NCBI GenBank assembly: GCA_963701675.1
Contig: OY969623.1
Span: 7,130,001 to 7,194,000, forward strand
Source: G963701675 sp963701675
GTDB lineage: Bacteria; Planctomycetota; Planctomycetia; Gemmatales; Gemmataceae
DNA: 64,000 nt
Direction: 5' to 3'
The position numbers were made by a program, and so were the translations under genes. Of the stretch, positions 36,079 to 43,688 are shown one piece after another (positions within the stretch are counted from its first letter, which is position 1; the number at the start of each line of letters is the position of its first letter). Under the pieces are notes generated by a model. It was not told where the DNA came from. It saw nothing but the letters and a program-made list of their open reading frames with translations, and made no database searches.

Positions 36079-37821
36079 TTACTTCCAAAGTGCGTGCGAG
36101 GTTTGAATTCGGAGCGTGAAGTGGAACTGATCGTTCGTCGACCGCTGGGTGACCTCGACGTTTTCAAGTAGACCAAGCACCTCGCCCAGGCCGCCGAGGC
36201 GTTTTCTTGCTTCTTCCAGGGGAATCTGGTCCGTTGCGGCGATATGCGAGATGATTGCTTCCGATCGGTCGAACAAGTACTGCCGTAACGCGGTTGGGGA
36301 CATTCGCAGGAGCGGCGTTTCTCCGTCGGTTTTGGCCGGCACGGAATCGGCGGCCGGGCGCCGGAAGAGTCGGATCGCCGCCGGGGAGCTGGCGACAACG
36401 AGGTAGCCGTCTTTCATCGCGAACGCGGGTCGAAAGCCAGGTGGAAAGTTCTTGTCCTCGACGAAGTATTTCACCTCAACCTTGTCCTGCATCTCCGTGT
36501 GCAAAGTGATCGCGTCGGGTTTGGAAGAGTTGTGAGCCACCACGGCGAGCATGGCCAACCCGTTGAGAAAGTTCCCGATGGCCCGGTCGAGCGGCGGCTC
36601 CTGGGTGCCGGGTTGGACTTTGAGCGCCGCGATGAAATACGGCATCCATCCTTTTTCCTCGGCCGGCGGCGACACCACGCAGAATCCCCAGTCCGGACCA
36701 AGACCGGGCAACACTTCACGTTCCACATTGCGGCCAATCGATCCCGTGGCGACTTGATCCAGCGCGTCCCGCACGGCTTTTCGGCTCTTGTCGTCGAGAA
36801 ACCCGGTGAGCGTCTGGCTCAGGCCGACCGTATTGATGCGGCCGGCGACCGAGAGCATGCAGTTTTTTGGAAACCAAGTCCAAAGTTCGGAGGCCTGGCC
36901 GGAACGTAGAAGATGTCGAGATGATTCCGGTACTTTTTCTCCATTCACCAGAATCGACACGCTAAATTCCAGGTGGTTGCGGCCTAACTTGGCCGACAAC
37001 GCGACGCCTTCAAGCGCCTTCCAGTGTGCCAGTGTCGTACTTCGAACTTGGGCGTCAATCTCCGGGGCGTTGGCCGTCTGATGCTCCAACTCCGCATCAA
37101 AGGCGCGGGGATTGAACCAAACCGATGCCACTGCGTCGGCGAATCCGAGGCGTTGGAGCCCGGCCATCACCGGCGAAGGACCACGAACCGAAGAGCGATC
37201 GCGACTGATCACGCGCTTCAAAAGCGCTTCATGGTGCGTGATGGCCGCGACCGGACCGTTGACGTAGGTGTACGCTGTCTTCTTGCCATCGCTCCAAGCA
37301 GAGTACGTTCCGGAATCGTGTTTTCTCGACTCCGCCGGTGGCGGGTTACCCGACGGGTGGGCCAGTGCGGGAAGGCGCGCCAGCACATCCGCAAGCAGCC
37401 GGGCGTCGCGGGCTCGCACCAGAATCACTCCTTGTTCTTCTTCCGGCCTCCCGGGTGGGCCGGGCCAATAGGCGAGCACAACGGCATCGCCGGCCAGATC
37501 ATTTACCAGCCGTTCCCAGCCGACATCGAAATGGATTTTGAAATAATGCTCGACATCGCGGAGTTTCTTCGTTTCGGGTGAGTTCCGCAACGCTGTTCCC
37601 AGGGCGGATGCTTGAAATTGCTCGACGAACGGTGACTCACGCACCGTGCGGAGGGTGTCGCGAAGGTTCTGGACGACCATGCAAATGCCGGCATCGTCCG
37701 GCACTAGCCGAAGCAACTCGTCGCGCGGCGTGTCCGCGCACCGGCCACTCGCGCACAGTGCTGTAACTGCACACAGTGTGACGGCGATTTGGTTTCGAAA
37801 CGATATTCGTGGCTTCAGCAT
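36079..37821 (-). CDS. secreted hypothetical protein of the sigma/anti-sigma operon
   Basis: A 580-residue protein from the ATG at 37821, whose A is shared with the stop of the anti-sigma gene (TAATG). The N-terminus has a signal peptide (NQIAVTLCAVTALCASGRCA), then PDDAGICMVVQNLRDTL. The fold looks like the DUF3352-like group of large secreted proteins, but that is only a resemblance. It is the third gene of a coupled unit with ECF sigma and anti-sigma, so probably part of an envelope response. The long N-terminal extension in the same frame up to 38187 is antisense noise over the anti-sigma gene. Confidence 0.78.
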   Translation of the reverse strand: MLKPRISFRNQIAVTLCAVTALCASGRCADTPRDELLRLVPDDAGICMVVQNLRDTLRTVRESPFVEQFQASALGTALRNSPETKKLRDVEHYFKIHFDVGWERLVNDLAGDAVVLAYWPGPPGRPEEEQGVILVRARDARLLADVLARLPALAHPSGNPPPAESRKHDSGTYSAWSDGKKTAYTYVNGPVAAITHHEALLKRVISRDRSSVRGPSPVMAGLQRLGFADAVASVWFNPRAFDAELEHQTANAPEIDAQVRSTTLAHWKALEGVALSAKLGRNHLEFSVSILVNGEKVPESSRHLLRSGQASELWTWFPKNCMLSVAGRINTVGLSQTLTGFLDDKSRKAVRDALDQVATGSIGRNVEREVLPGLGPDWGFCVVSPPAEEKGWMPYFIAALKVQPGTQEPPLDRAIGNFLNGLAMLAVVAHNSSKPDAITLHTEMQDKVEVKYFVEDKNFPPGFRPAFAMKDGYLVVASSPAAIRLFRRPAADSVPAKTDGETPLLRMSPTALRQYLFDRSEAIISHIAATDQIPLEEARKRLGGLGEVLGLLENVEVTQRSTNDQFHFTLRIQTSHALWK

Positions 37822-38492
37822 TATGATCCCGACTTGCGTTCCGCGTCCACTGAAGGGAAATCCTGGGCGAAATAGTTGAAAAACCTTCCGAAACTGGCAA
37901 CCGGCGCGAAATGCGCGACGTTCTGCCCCGCCGTGCGCAGCGACGGCACGTCCGGCACCGGTGCGCGAGGCAACGCTGTCGCTTCCTTCAACAGGGCGAC
38001 GGAAGCCGCGTCGGGGAACAGAATCTTCCCAGGCTCCAACGCGGTCTCTGCCGTTTGATTGACCAGCCCGCTTATCGCTCCCACTGCGTCCTCGACATTG
38101 CCGCGGAGCGAAGGGTTGGAACCGGGCGGCGTTTCTTGCTTGACGATTGTCAATTCTGTCGGCGTCGGGCCGCGGTCCCTTTGCCACACGAATTGATACC
38201 AGGCGAAAGCAACTCCGAGCACACTTGCCGCCACCGCAATTCGGCCCACGCGGCGCCAGGCGATTCGACGGCTATGCGTTTCCATTGCCCGACACGCGAT
38301 CCGGCCGGCCATCTCAGGTGGAGGCATTGGAATAGCCGGCGCCGTCATTGCTTGAATTAGTTGCTCCGTCGCGCGATCCAACAGCCAGCATTCACGGCAG
38401 GACGCCAAGTGCAGTTCCGCCTCGTGACGGTCCCGCGTTGGCTCGCCATCCAGTCGCCGTTGCACGTGTTTTTCGAATTCGACGCAGTTCAT
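37821..38492 (-). CDS. membrane anti-sigma factor with zinc-finger N-terminus
   Basis: About 223 residues from the ATG at 38492; a TTG at 38498 with better spacing to agaggt is also possible. NCVEFEKHVQRRLDGE and HLASCRECW give the HC2-type zinc-binding pattern (His, Cys, Cys) of anti-sigma factors. One transmembrane helix lies at about residues 88-108 (IAVAASVLGVAFAWYQFVW). The C-terminal 110 residues would be periplasmic. It likely holds the ECF sigma factor encoded just upstream (8-nt gap). Its stop overlaps the secreted-protein start. Confidence 0.85.
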   Translation of the reverse strand: MNCVEFEKHVQRRLDGEPTRDRHEAELHLASCRECWLLDRATEQLIQAMTAPAIPMPPPEMAGRIACRAMETHSRRIAWRRVGRIAVAASVLGVAFAWYQFVWQRDRGPTPTELTIVKQETPPGSNPSLRGNVEDAVGAISGLVNQTAETALEPGKILFPDAASVALLKEATALPRAPVPDVPSLRTAGQNVAHFAPVASFGRFFNYFAQDFPSVDAERKSGS

Positions 38493-38499
38493 GGGCAAC

Positions 38500-39087
38500 T
38501 CATTTGGACCTCTTCGGCGGGGCCGATGGTGTCAGCGGTTCGAGCGGTTCCGCTTCCACCATGCCGCGCTTTTTCAACCGTTCGAGAACATCTATGCGGG
38601 CACGATGCAGCCAGGTCTTCACCGTGCCAATCGGGCAGCCGAGGGCATCCGCGATATTCTCGTAACTTTGCCCGTGTTGGTGAAAGAGCAAAAACACCTC
38701 ACGAAACTCGGCCCGTAAATCGTTCAGTGCACGTTGAATCTCATTCCATAACTCGGACGCATCATCGGGGACCGGCGCTGCTGCTACATCCTGAAGGTAA
38801 TCGACCAGTTCCGGTCGTCGCGTTCGTTGCCCGATCCACGTTCGGCAACGGTTGACCGCGATTCCCATGATCCAGGGCTTGAGCGGCCGCGACGAGTCCC
38901 AGCGGCGTAGGCTGCGGAACACCCGAAGAAACACCTCCTGGGTGACATCCTCGGCGTCGTGCCGATTGCCCAGGAGCCGAACGCCTAATCCATAAACCGC
39001 GACGTGAAAACCGTCGACAAGAGTCCGGATTGCGTCCGCGTCCCCTTTCAGGCAACGCCGCACCAGCCTGGCTTCTTCTAGGGACAC
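38500..39087 (-). CDS. ECF-type RNA polymerase sigma factor
   Basis: About 195 residues with a GTG start at 39087 chosen because VSLEEARLVRRCLKGDADAI is where the family usually begins; a GTG at 39147 would add 20 unlikely residues. Sigma region 2 shows RHDAEDVTQEVFLRVFRSL and PWIMGIAVNRCRTW. Region 4 shows FREVFLLFHQHGQSYENIAD and CPIGTVKTWLHRAR. It directs transcription of an unknown envelope-type regulon and is followed by its likely anti-sigma and a secreted protein. Confidence 0.9.
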   Translation of the reverse strand: MSLEEARLVRRCLKGDADAIRTLVDGFHVAVYGLGVRLLGNRHDAEDVTQEVFLRVFRSLRRWDSSRPLKPWIMGIAVNRCRTWIGQRTRRPELVDYLQDVAAAPVPDDASELWNEIQRALNDLRAEFREVFLLFHQHGQSYENIADALGCPIGTVKTWLHRARIDVLERLKKRGMVEAEPLEPLTPSAPPKRSK

Positions 39088-39208
39088 GCGGAGACTCGTG
39101 CCGGAAGCTCGAAAGGAAATACCCGGCCAACACGGCGTGGGTTTCACACACTAGGGATTCGTTCGTGGCCGGGCGTCATTTGTGCTTTGTGGCGTTGGCT
39201 TTTTTGCC

Positions 39209-39356
39209 GAAAAGAAGAAGAGTAAGAGGAAGACTAAGAGTAAGAAGAGGACTAGGAGCGAGAGCAGGACCCAAGATAAGGATCGCTCTCACGCTTGATC
39301 GTTATCTTGCTCTTAGTCACAATCACACTCTTAGTCCTCATCCTAATCCTACTCTG
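39209..39356. repeat. hexamer-periodic purine/pyrimidine inverted repeat
   Basis: The left arm (39209-39284) is almost pure purine with a 6-nt rhythm (agtaag aggaag actaag, then agtaag aagagg actagg). The right arm (39298-39356) is its imperfect complement (ctcttagtc, tcctcatcctaatcctactct). The tract fills the 318-bp gap between the sigma gene and the gene at 39406, in which no ORF is convincing. It could form a long hairpin or, by its purine bias, a triplex. Confidence 0.75.
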
Positions 39357-39405
39357 CCTTGGCAACGGCTCTGCAATTAGGCAAATGCACGCCGAAAACG
39401 CCGCG

Positions 39406-39660
39406 TTATTCCCGTGTCTCGTGGAAGATAGTAATCACTTCCTCCACCGGCGTGTCCTCAAGCTTCTTGCCGCTACGCTTGAGCGCTTCGTTGAACTTGA
39501 TGGCCGTATCTTGCATGCGTTCGTGCGTTTCGTCCGACCCGCCGACCAAGAGGAAATGTTCACTCTTGGTAAACCGATGCTCGCCGTCCTTATTGTCCAA
39601 GCCGACGCCGAGAAACCCGACGACTTGCTCCTGTTTTCGCTTACTCTTCTTCTTCGCCAC
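39406..39660 (-). CDS. small conserved-looking hypothetical protein
   Basis: An 84-residue protein with GTG start at 39660, 7-8 nt after a gggag site; the longer frame to 39741 starts only with TTG and looks non-coding. The N-terminus is Lys-rich (AKKKSKRKQEQ), then VVGFLGVGLDNKDG, SEHFLLVGGSDETHERMQD and a helical C-terminus. It resembles a short planctomycete protein family of unknown function. Confidence 0.7.
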   Translation of the reverse strand: MAKKKSKRKQEQVVGFLGVGLDNKDGEHRFTKSEHFLLVGGSDETHERMQDTAIKFNEALKRSGKKLEDTPVEEVITIFHETRE

Positions 39661-39860
39661 CAGACGAACTCCCACAAAAAGGATGTATAAGGTAGGGCGT
39701 AACCAACTATAAGTGCGGCAGGCGCGGCCGGTCAACGGCAAAGTTGGCAGTGGGGGCGGAATTGGCTGGGGTGGCGGTGGTTGGTGAAATGCTCGAATCC
39801 GCCATTGGACGTGACTTCCGTCGATCCCACGTCGACAATAGAATGGGGTTGGAGGACATC

Positions 39861-40076
39861 ATGACGGGCTCGACGGAAAACACTGGCATCGACTCGACGC
39901 TCAAGGCCCATATGCAGGCGGCATGCGATCGTCTCGCCAAGGGCATTCTCCCGACTATGGCGGAACGGAAAGCTGCCGCCGCGAGGATCGACCGCCTGCG
40001 GGACGAGAACGCCAAGCGCTTTGGCACACAGGACGTGACGCTCGACGCGGTCCGCGCGTCCCGTAACGGGCAATGA
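39861..40076 (+). CDS. antitoxin of a broken PIN (VapBC-like) pair
   Basis: A 71-residue protein from the ATG at 39861 with ggagga upstream. It is helical and charged (HMQAACDRLAKGILP, ERKAAAARIDRLRDENA), like the antitoxin that precedes PIN toxins in planctomycetes. Its stop overlaps the ATG of the truncated PIN toxin (ATGA). With its toxin reduced to 38 residues it may be a leftover or a trans-acting decoy. Confidence 0.65.
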   Translation: MTGSTENTGIDSTLKAHMQAACDRLAKGILPTMAERKAAAARIDRLRDENAKRFGTQDVTLDAVRASRNGQ

Positions 40077-40189
40077 AGTACGTTATCGACACGTCGGTGG
40101 ACATCAAGACGTTTGTCCAGGAGCAAGATTCGGGCAGGGCCATCCGGCTACGCAACGAGTACCATCAGGGCGTCCATGAGGAACGCTAA
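40073..40189 (+). pseudogene. truncated PIN-domain (VapC-like) toxin, 38 aa
   Basis: The N-terminus of a PIN toxin: MKYVIDTSVDIKTFVQEQDS, then GRAIRLRNEYHQGVHE, ending at TAA after 38 codons where the family has about 130. The first catalytic Asp (D6) is present, but the other acidic residues and the rest of the fold are gone. Nothing resembling the missing part follows in any frame, so this is a real truncation, not a single indel. It overlaps the antitoxin by 4 bp. Confidence 0.7.
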
Positions 40190-40198
40190 GATAACCCT

Positions 40199-40420
40199 GT
40201 GCGGCACTTCCGGCTTACACTCGTGTTCGTCATCTGCCTATTTGTGGTCGCCCTGGCCTACGGAGCGATGGGAAGATCATGGCGTAAAGATCGGAAGCCG
40301 GGTATTAAGCCGTTGCCTCTTCACCCTATTCCAAAGTCAGATCGATCCCAAGCTCGTTTACAGCCATTCGACTTTATTCTGCATCTCCTCAGGCTCGTAG
40401 AGTTTCCAAATCAGAACTAG
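40199..40420 (+). CDS. possible small membrane protein
   Basis: A 73-residue frame from GTG 40199 with a single hydrophobic helix (LTLVFVICLFVVALAYGAM) after a short basic start. No ribosome site is clear, and its last 63 bases lie antisense to the DUF5615 gene. It could be a real small membrane protein or an accidental frame created where the PIN toxin was truncated. Confidence 0.28.
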   Translation: MRHFRLTLVFVICLFVVALAYGAMGRSWRKDRKPGIKPLPLHPIPKSDRSQARLQPFDFILHLLRLVEFPNQN

Positions 40421-40693
40421 ACCGCGAATGATTTCACCGAGGCTTCGCCCCTCGTGGTGACAATAGGCGATACCGGCGTGCAGAATACCTTGTGCATGAA
40501 AGCGGAGGTAGTCATCGTCGTGAGTGAAAATAACGCGGCCCTGTGCCAGCGCAAAGGCGATGTGCATTTCATCGGAGGCGCTGCGAAGGTTGGCATCGAT
40601 GGTCGTGGTGACGTCGATCCCACGCCGACGAAGTCCTTCGGCCAACGCCGTGGGACAATGTTCATCCAGGTGGAAGCGGATCGTCTGAGGCAT
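40358..40693 (-). CDS. DUF5615 PIN-like toxin
   Basis: A 111-residue PIN-like protein: FHLDEHCPTALAEGLRRRGI (Asp-Glu near residue 9-10), then ASDEMHIAFALAQGRVIFTH and DDDYLRFHAQGI. This order of acidic residues matches DUF5615. It overlaps the end of the DUF433 gene by 32 bp. DUF433/DUF5615 pairs are predicted toxin-antitoxin systems with DUF5615 as the RNase-like toxin. Start ATG at 40693. Confidence 0.8.
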   Translation of the reverse strand: MPQTIRFHLDEHCPTALAEGLRRRGIDVTTTIDANLRSASDEMHIAFALAQGRVIFTHDDDYLRFHAQGILHAGIAYCHHEGRSLGEIIRGLVLIWKLYEPEEMQNKVEWL

Positions 40694-41024
40694 TCCGTTG
40701 CTTTACTTTGTCGAAGACGGATGGTGCGCCGTCGCGGAGCTTGTCCGCAAAGGCTTCGGCTTCCTTGATATCGGCCTCGATCTCGTCGCGGTGATCCCAG
40801 TAATACGCCAGAGCCGCGTGTATGTCGGCAAGCGTTAGGCTGGGATGCTGGGAGACGATCTCATCGGGGCTTAGCCCCATGCGTTCGTTCCAGATAGCGA
40901 CGTGCTGAACCTTGATACGATGGCCCTTGATCCGCGGCTTCCCGCCACAGATTGCGGGGGTTATTTCGATATGCTCGGCAATGACCGACTCCCGCCGGTC
41001 CACGGGAGCAGCTGTTGTTTCCAT
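40662..41024 (-). CDS. DUF433 antitoxin
   Basis: About 120 residues with ATG at 41024 preferred; ATGs at 41036 and 41033 are alternatives. The DUF433 core is IEITPAICGGKPRIKGHRIK and DEIVSQHPSLTLADIHAALAYY, a helix-turn-helix-like fold. It precedes and overlaps the DUF5615 toxin, so it is the predicted antitoxin and probable autoregulator. The N-terminal 20 residues are extra compared with the minimal family. Confidence 0.8.
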   Translation of the reverse strand: METTAAPVDRRESVIAEHIEITPAICGGKPRIKGHRIKVQHVAIWNERMGLSPDEIVSQHPSLTLADIHAALAYYWDHRDEIEADIKEAEAFADKLRDGAPSVFDKVKQRNASDDPLPPG

Positions 41025-41209
41025 GTCTCCCATCATAACCTGGAAGGCGGCGTTTGGGCAATCTGGCATCACCTACGACAACGCGGATTCGTTGATGTCA
41101 ACGGCACAGCTGGCATGGGGGGGCGACGACCGTTTACTTCCGCTATTCTGCATGCGCGTCTGGGACTAGATAGCGCTGGCACTTTGGTTATCGCTTGAAC
41201 TGTGATGGA

Positions 41210-41688
41210 TCAGTCAACCCGGATCACCAAGGTTTCCGACGAGAGAATGCGGCGATAACCGCTCTTCGGCAGAGTTCCCACTAGGCGGACCTTGAGCATC
41301 TTGGCCTCCGCCGGAAGCTCACTCACAGGGAAAACCAACGTGTCTTTGGCGTTTCCCGGCTTGATGGGGAAGTCTCGCCCAGCCCGGGTAACGGGGATTG
41401 GTGCCATGTGTAGCCTTGGTGGGCCAGAACTGTCCCGTCCAGGCTAGTCACTACCAATTCCAACCCGTCGAAGGCTGAAAAAAAGTTTGAACGCACCGTC
41501 AACTCCTTTCCGGTTGCGTTATCAAGCATCACCTCGCAGAGGAAGACAATTTCTTGGTTCTTTCGCTCGGCCGATGCCTTGGCTAGAAAAAGCGAGACAG
41601 CGGGCTTTGTATCGCCAGCGATTGCAGGCAAGCCACTGATCGCGATTATCCCAACGATGGGAACGACGCAGTTGGAGCTGATGGACAT
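41210..41688 (-). pseudogene. frameshifted secreted hypothetical protein
   Basis: The N-part (41688 to about 41400) begins with a signal peptide (VVPIVGIIAISGLPAIAG) and runs through FSAFDGLELVVTSLDG and GYTWHQSP. The C-part (about 41407 to 41210) continues in another frame with PVTRAGRDFPIKPGNAKDTL and LVGTLPKSGYRRIL. Joined at about 41400 they make one beta-rich secreted domain of about 155 residues. The break is one base near tccccgtta. No named family recognised. Confidence 0.62.
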
Positions 41689-41824
41689 TTTGCAACTCGA
41701 CTTTAGGTTTGACGGGCCGCCTCGTCTTCCAAACGACCACGATGTTTTTCAATCAGATCGATCATAGTGCACTCCGCCACAATTCTATCTGATCGCGGCG
41801 AATGGCATCAATCGCTGGACGTCG

Positions 41825-42601
41825 TCACCCTTTTGTTTTCCGAAGCTCATCAAAATACCGCAATACCAGACGCTCCGACCGAGCCACGCCTATGACGGCG
41901 AAGAGAAGGCCGCCCACCAATTTGAACATCGCAAAGCCCAGCACCCCACCTATGACTATTCCAGCGGCCAGGCCTAAGAGTGAAAAGGCGAAAAACTGAT
42001 TTTGGCCACGAGCTAAACCTCCTCCTAGGGAGTGCAGGAGGGCGACGAAGCAAATAATGAGGGCAATCCACGCTAACGCAACCACGCCGTAGAAAACTCG
42101 GCTCACGGAGAAAGCGCGAGTGGTAAACGACAAGTTGCTGCGAAACTTCTCGACCAGTTTTCGATCAGCATCCAATCGGGTGACTGTCTCAGCGCCTGCA
42201 CGGAGTTCCAGCTGATTTACATTGGGGGCTTGTGAGGCTAGCGTGTCGTGGAACTGCACCAGAAGGTGTCCCAAGCGGGCACCATCGGAGATCTCAAAAA
42301 AGAACATCACGCACTTCACAAGTCCTAAACCGAGGGTCGGACCCAGAATGAGGCCGAGGCTGAAGCCTGATAGCTCCATATTTTGCTGCTGTTGTGCGGC
42401 CTGCTGTACGTTGCGGATTATTTCTACACAGCCTATTACCAAGCCGATAAAAACAATGGTGAGAAAAACGACACCCGCCAGAAGCGGCCAACGCCACCGA
42501 TCAATAACTTCGATGTTGCGGCGTAGCCTTTCGAGATATTCTCGGTCGGCTGTGGTCCAAAGCGACGTGTCGGTCTCGTCACGGTGGTTCATGCATTGCA
42601 T
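41825..42601 (-). CDS. membrane protein of unknown function
   Basis: A 258-residue protein with two N-terminal helices (about 39-62 and 80-102) and two or three C-terminal helices (about 165-190 and 202-240), with a cytosolic helical stretch between them. A second ATG at 42592 is possible. Transmembrane segments are Gly-rich near the end (AAGIVIGGVLGFAMF). No family recognised. It lies between the frameshifted gene at 41.2 kb and the VOC gene on the same strand. Confidence 0.7.
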   Translation of the reverse strand: MQCMNHRDETDTSLWTTADREYLERLRRNIEVIDRWRWPLLAGVVFLTIVFIGLVIGCVEIIRNVQQAAQQQQNMELSGFSLGLILGPTLGLGLVKCVMFFFEISDGARLGHLLVQFHDTLASQAPNVNQLELRAGAETVTRLDADRKLVEKFRSNLSFTTRAFSVSRVFYGVVALAWIALIICFVALLHSLGGGLARGQNQFFAFSLLGLAAGIVIGGVLGFAMFKLVGGLLFAVIGVARSERLVLRYFDELRKTKG

Positions 42602-42648
42602 AAGGCGAAGTCCAAAGCCAGCCTCCTCGGCCTGGGGAAGCAGGTCCC

Positions 42649-43287
42649 CTACTCCACAAACCGGTAGCTGGCGTGGGTGTCGTAGTCGATGCCGTGCTTT
42701 TTCTTGAGCTCTTGGATGTAGCGGATGGTTCTCTTCGTGTGGGGGCTGGCGACGCCGTCACCCCACGGTTCGCACGTGTGAAGCAGGATTTCTTCCAGGC
42801 AGCTAGTCAAACTCATGCGCTTGTGCTCGGCCAGGTCTTGTAACAATGCGGCGAGGCGCTTTTCGAGGCGCACCGTGACATCCACGCGCTCAATCTTAAC
42901 GGCTGGCCCAACGTTGAACACTGGATGGCCGAAGTTGAGTAAGTAACCGTCGCGATCTCGGACGGTGTACTCGCGCAATCCATATGGCTGGTCTTCCGGC
43001 GGCCGGACGATTTCCACACCATTGCCGCGGTGGAACTCGTGGAGTTCGTCGGCATCGTCGATCACGAAATACACCGAGCAGCCGTTGGGACTCGGCGTTC
43101 CCTGCATGAGGAATATTTGAGCGTGACCCAGATTCACGCCAACAAATGTCGGCGGCTCACCCTCGGCAAACGCCAGTTTGAACCCGAGCTCTTGCGTGTA
43201 GAAGTCGATGGCCGCTCGAACGTCGCTAACCGACAACGTGGCATGGTGCCGCTCGCAATCTACGTGCGGCGCTGCGGAAGACGTCAT
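42649..43287 (-). CDS. glyoxalase/VOC-domain protein with C-terminal extension
   Basis: A 212-residue protein. Residues about 10-125 are a VOC fold: HHATLSVSDVRAAIDFYTQE, LGFKLAF, VNLGHAQIFLMQG, YFVIDDADELHEF and YTVRDRDGYLLNFGHP, with the metal-ligand style His/Glu positions. The extra 85 residues resemble a helical ribbon-helix-helix-like region (RLEKRLAALLQDLAEHKRMS). VOC proteins cover glyoxalase, dioxygenase and resistance roles; substrate unknown. ATG with gagga upstream. Confidence 0.87.
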   Translation of the reverse strand: MTSSAAPHVDCERHHATLSVSDVRAAIDFYTQELGFKLAFAEGEPPTFVGVNLGHAQIFLMQGTPSPNGCSVYFVIDDADELHEFHRGNGVEIVRPPEDQPYGLREYTVRDRDGYLLNFGHPVFNVGPAVKIERVDVTVRLEKRLAALLQDLAEHKRMSLTSCLEEILLHTCEPWGDGVASPHTKRTIRYIQELKKKHGIDYDTHASYRFVE

Positions 43288-43688
43288 TGATCGTTCCTCG
43301 TTAATGAACTGCGCCTTGAGTGAAACGCGCGCTTACACTCGCAGTGGTATGCTATTCGCTTGCACCGAAAACAATTTGACAAATCCGAAAACTGTCGCGG
43401 TCTGTCACTTGACCAACGACTGTGACAAGTGTTAGAAATGATCGCGCAATTGGGATGCAAGCCGTGCGCGCATCCTAGGAGGATTGACGTATGAATGTCA
43501 CAAGCGAGCGTAACCCAGAGCGCCTGTCAAACAGCGTCGCAGGTCACCGCTAGAGACGGTGGACTACGGATACTGCGAAACCACGTCGTTCCATCGGCCA
43601 CGGCGGTTGCTGTTTCAATCGCCTGCCAAACCGCGTCATAGCGCGGAGCGCCATTACGAATGGTGGTTTATGGATGGTCGGGAGTTGG
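43288..43688. other. intergenic stretch with a possible micro-ORF
   Basis: The 401-bp gap between the VOC and carboxylase genes. A TTGACA at 43377-43382 lacks a matching -10. At 43491-43553 an ATG with a perfect aggagg site opens a 20-codon frame. A minus-strand remnant (NGAPRYDAVWQAIETATAVA) at about 43560-43655 has stops on both sides. Confidence 0.55.
43491..43553 (+). CDS. possible 20-aa micro-ORF with perfect Shine-Dalgarno
   Basis: ATG 43491 to TAG 43551-43553, product MNVTSERNPERLSNSVAGHR. The site taggagg is 8 nt upstream. Nothing on the + strand follows that it could lead. It could be the stub of a deleted gene. Confidence 0.3.
   Translation: MNVTSERNPERLSNSVAGHR

Noticed and set aside
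43560..43655. Minus-strand remnant reading NGAPRYDAVWQAIETATAVA
   Set aside because: Protein-like but flanked by stops within 50 codons and without a start; not enough to call a pseudogene.
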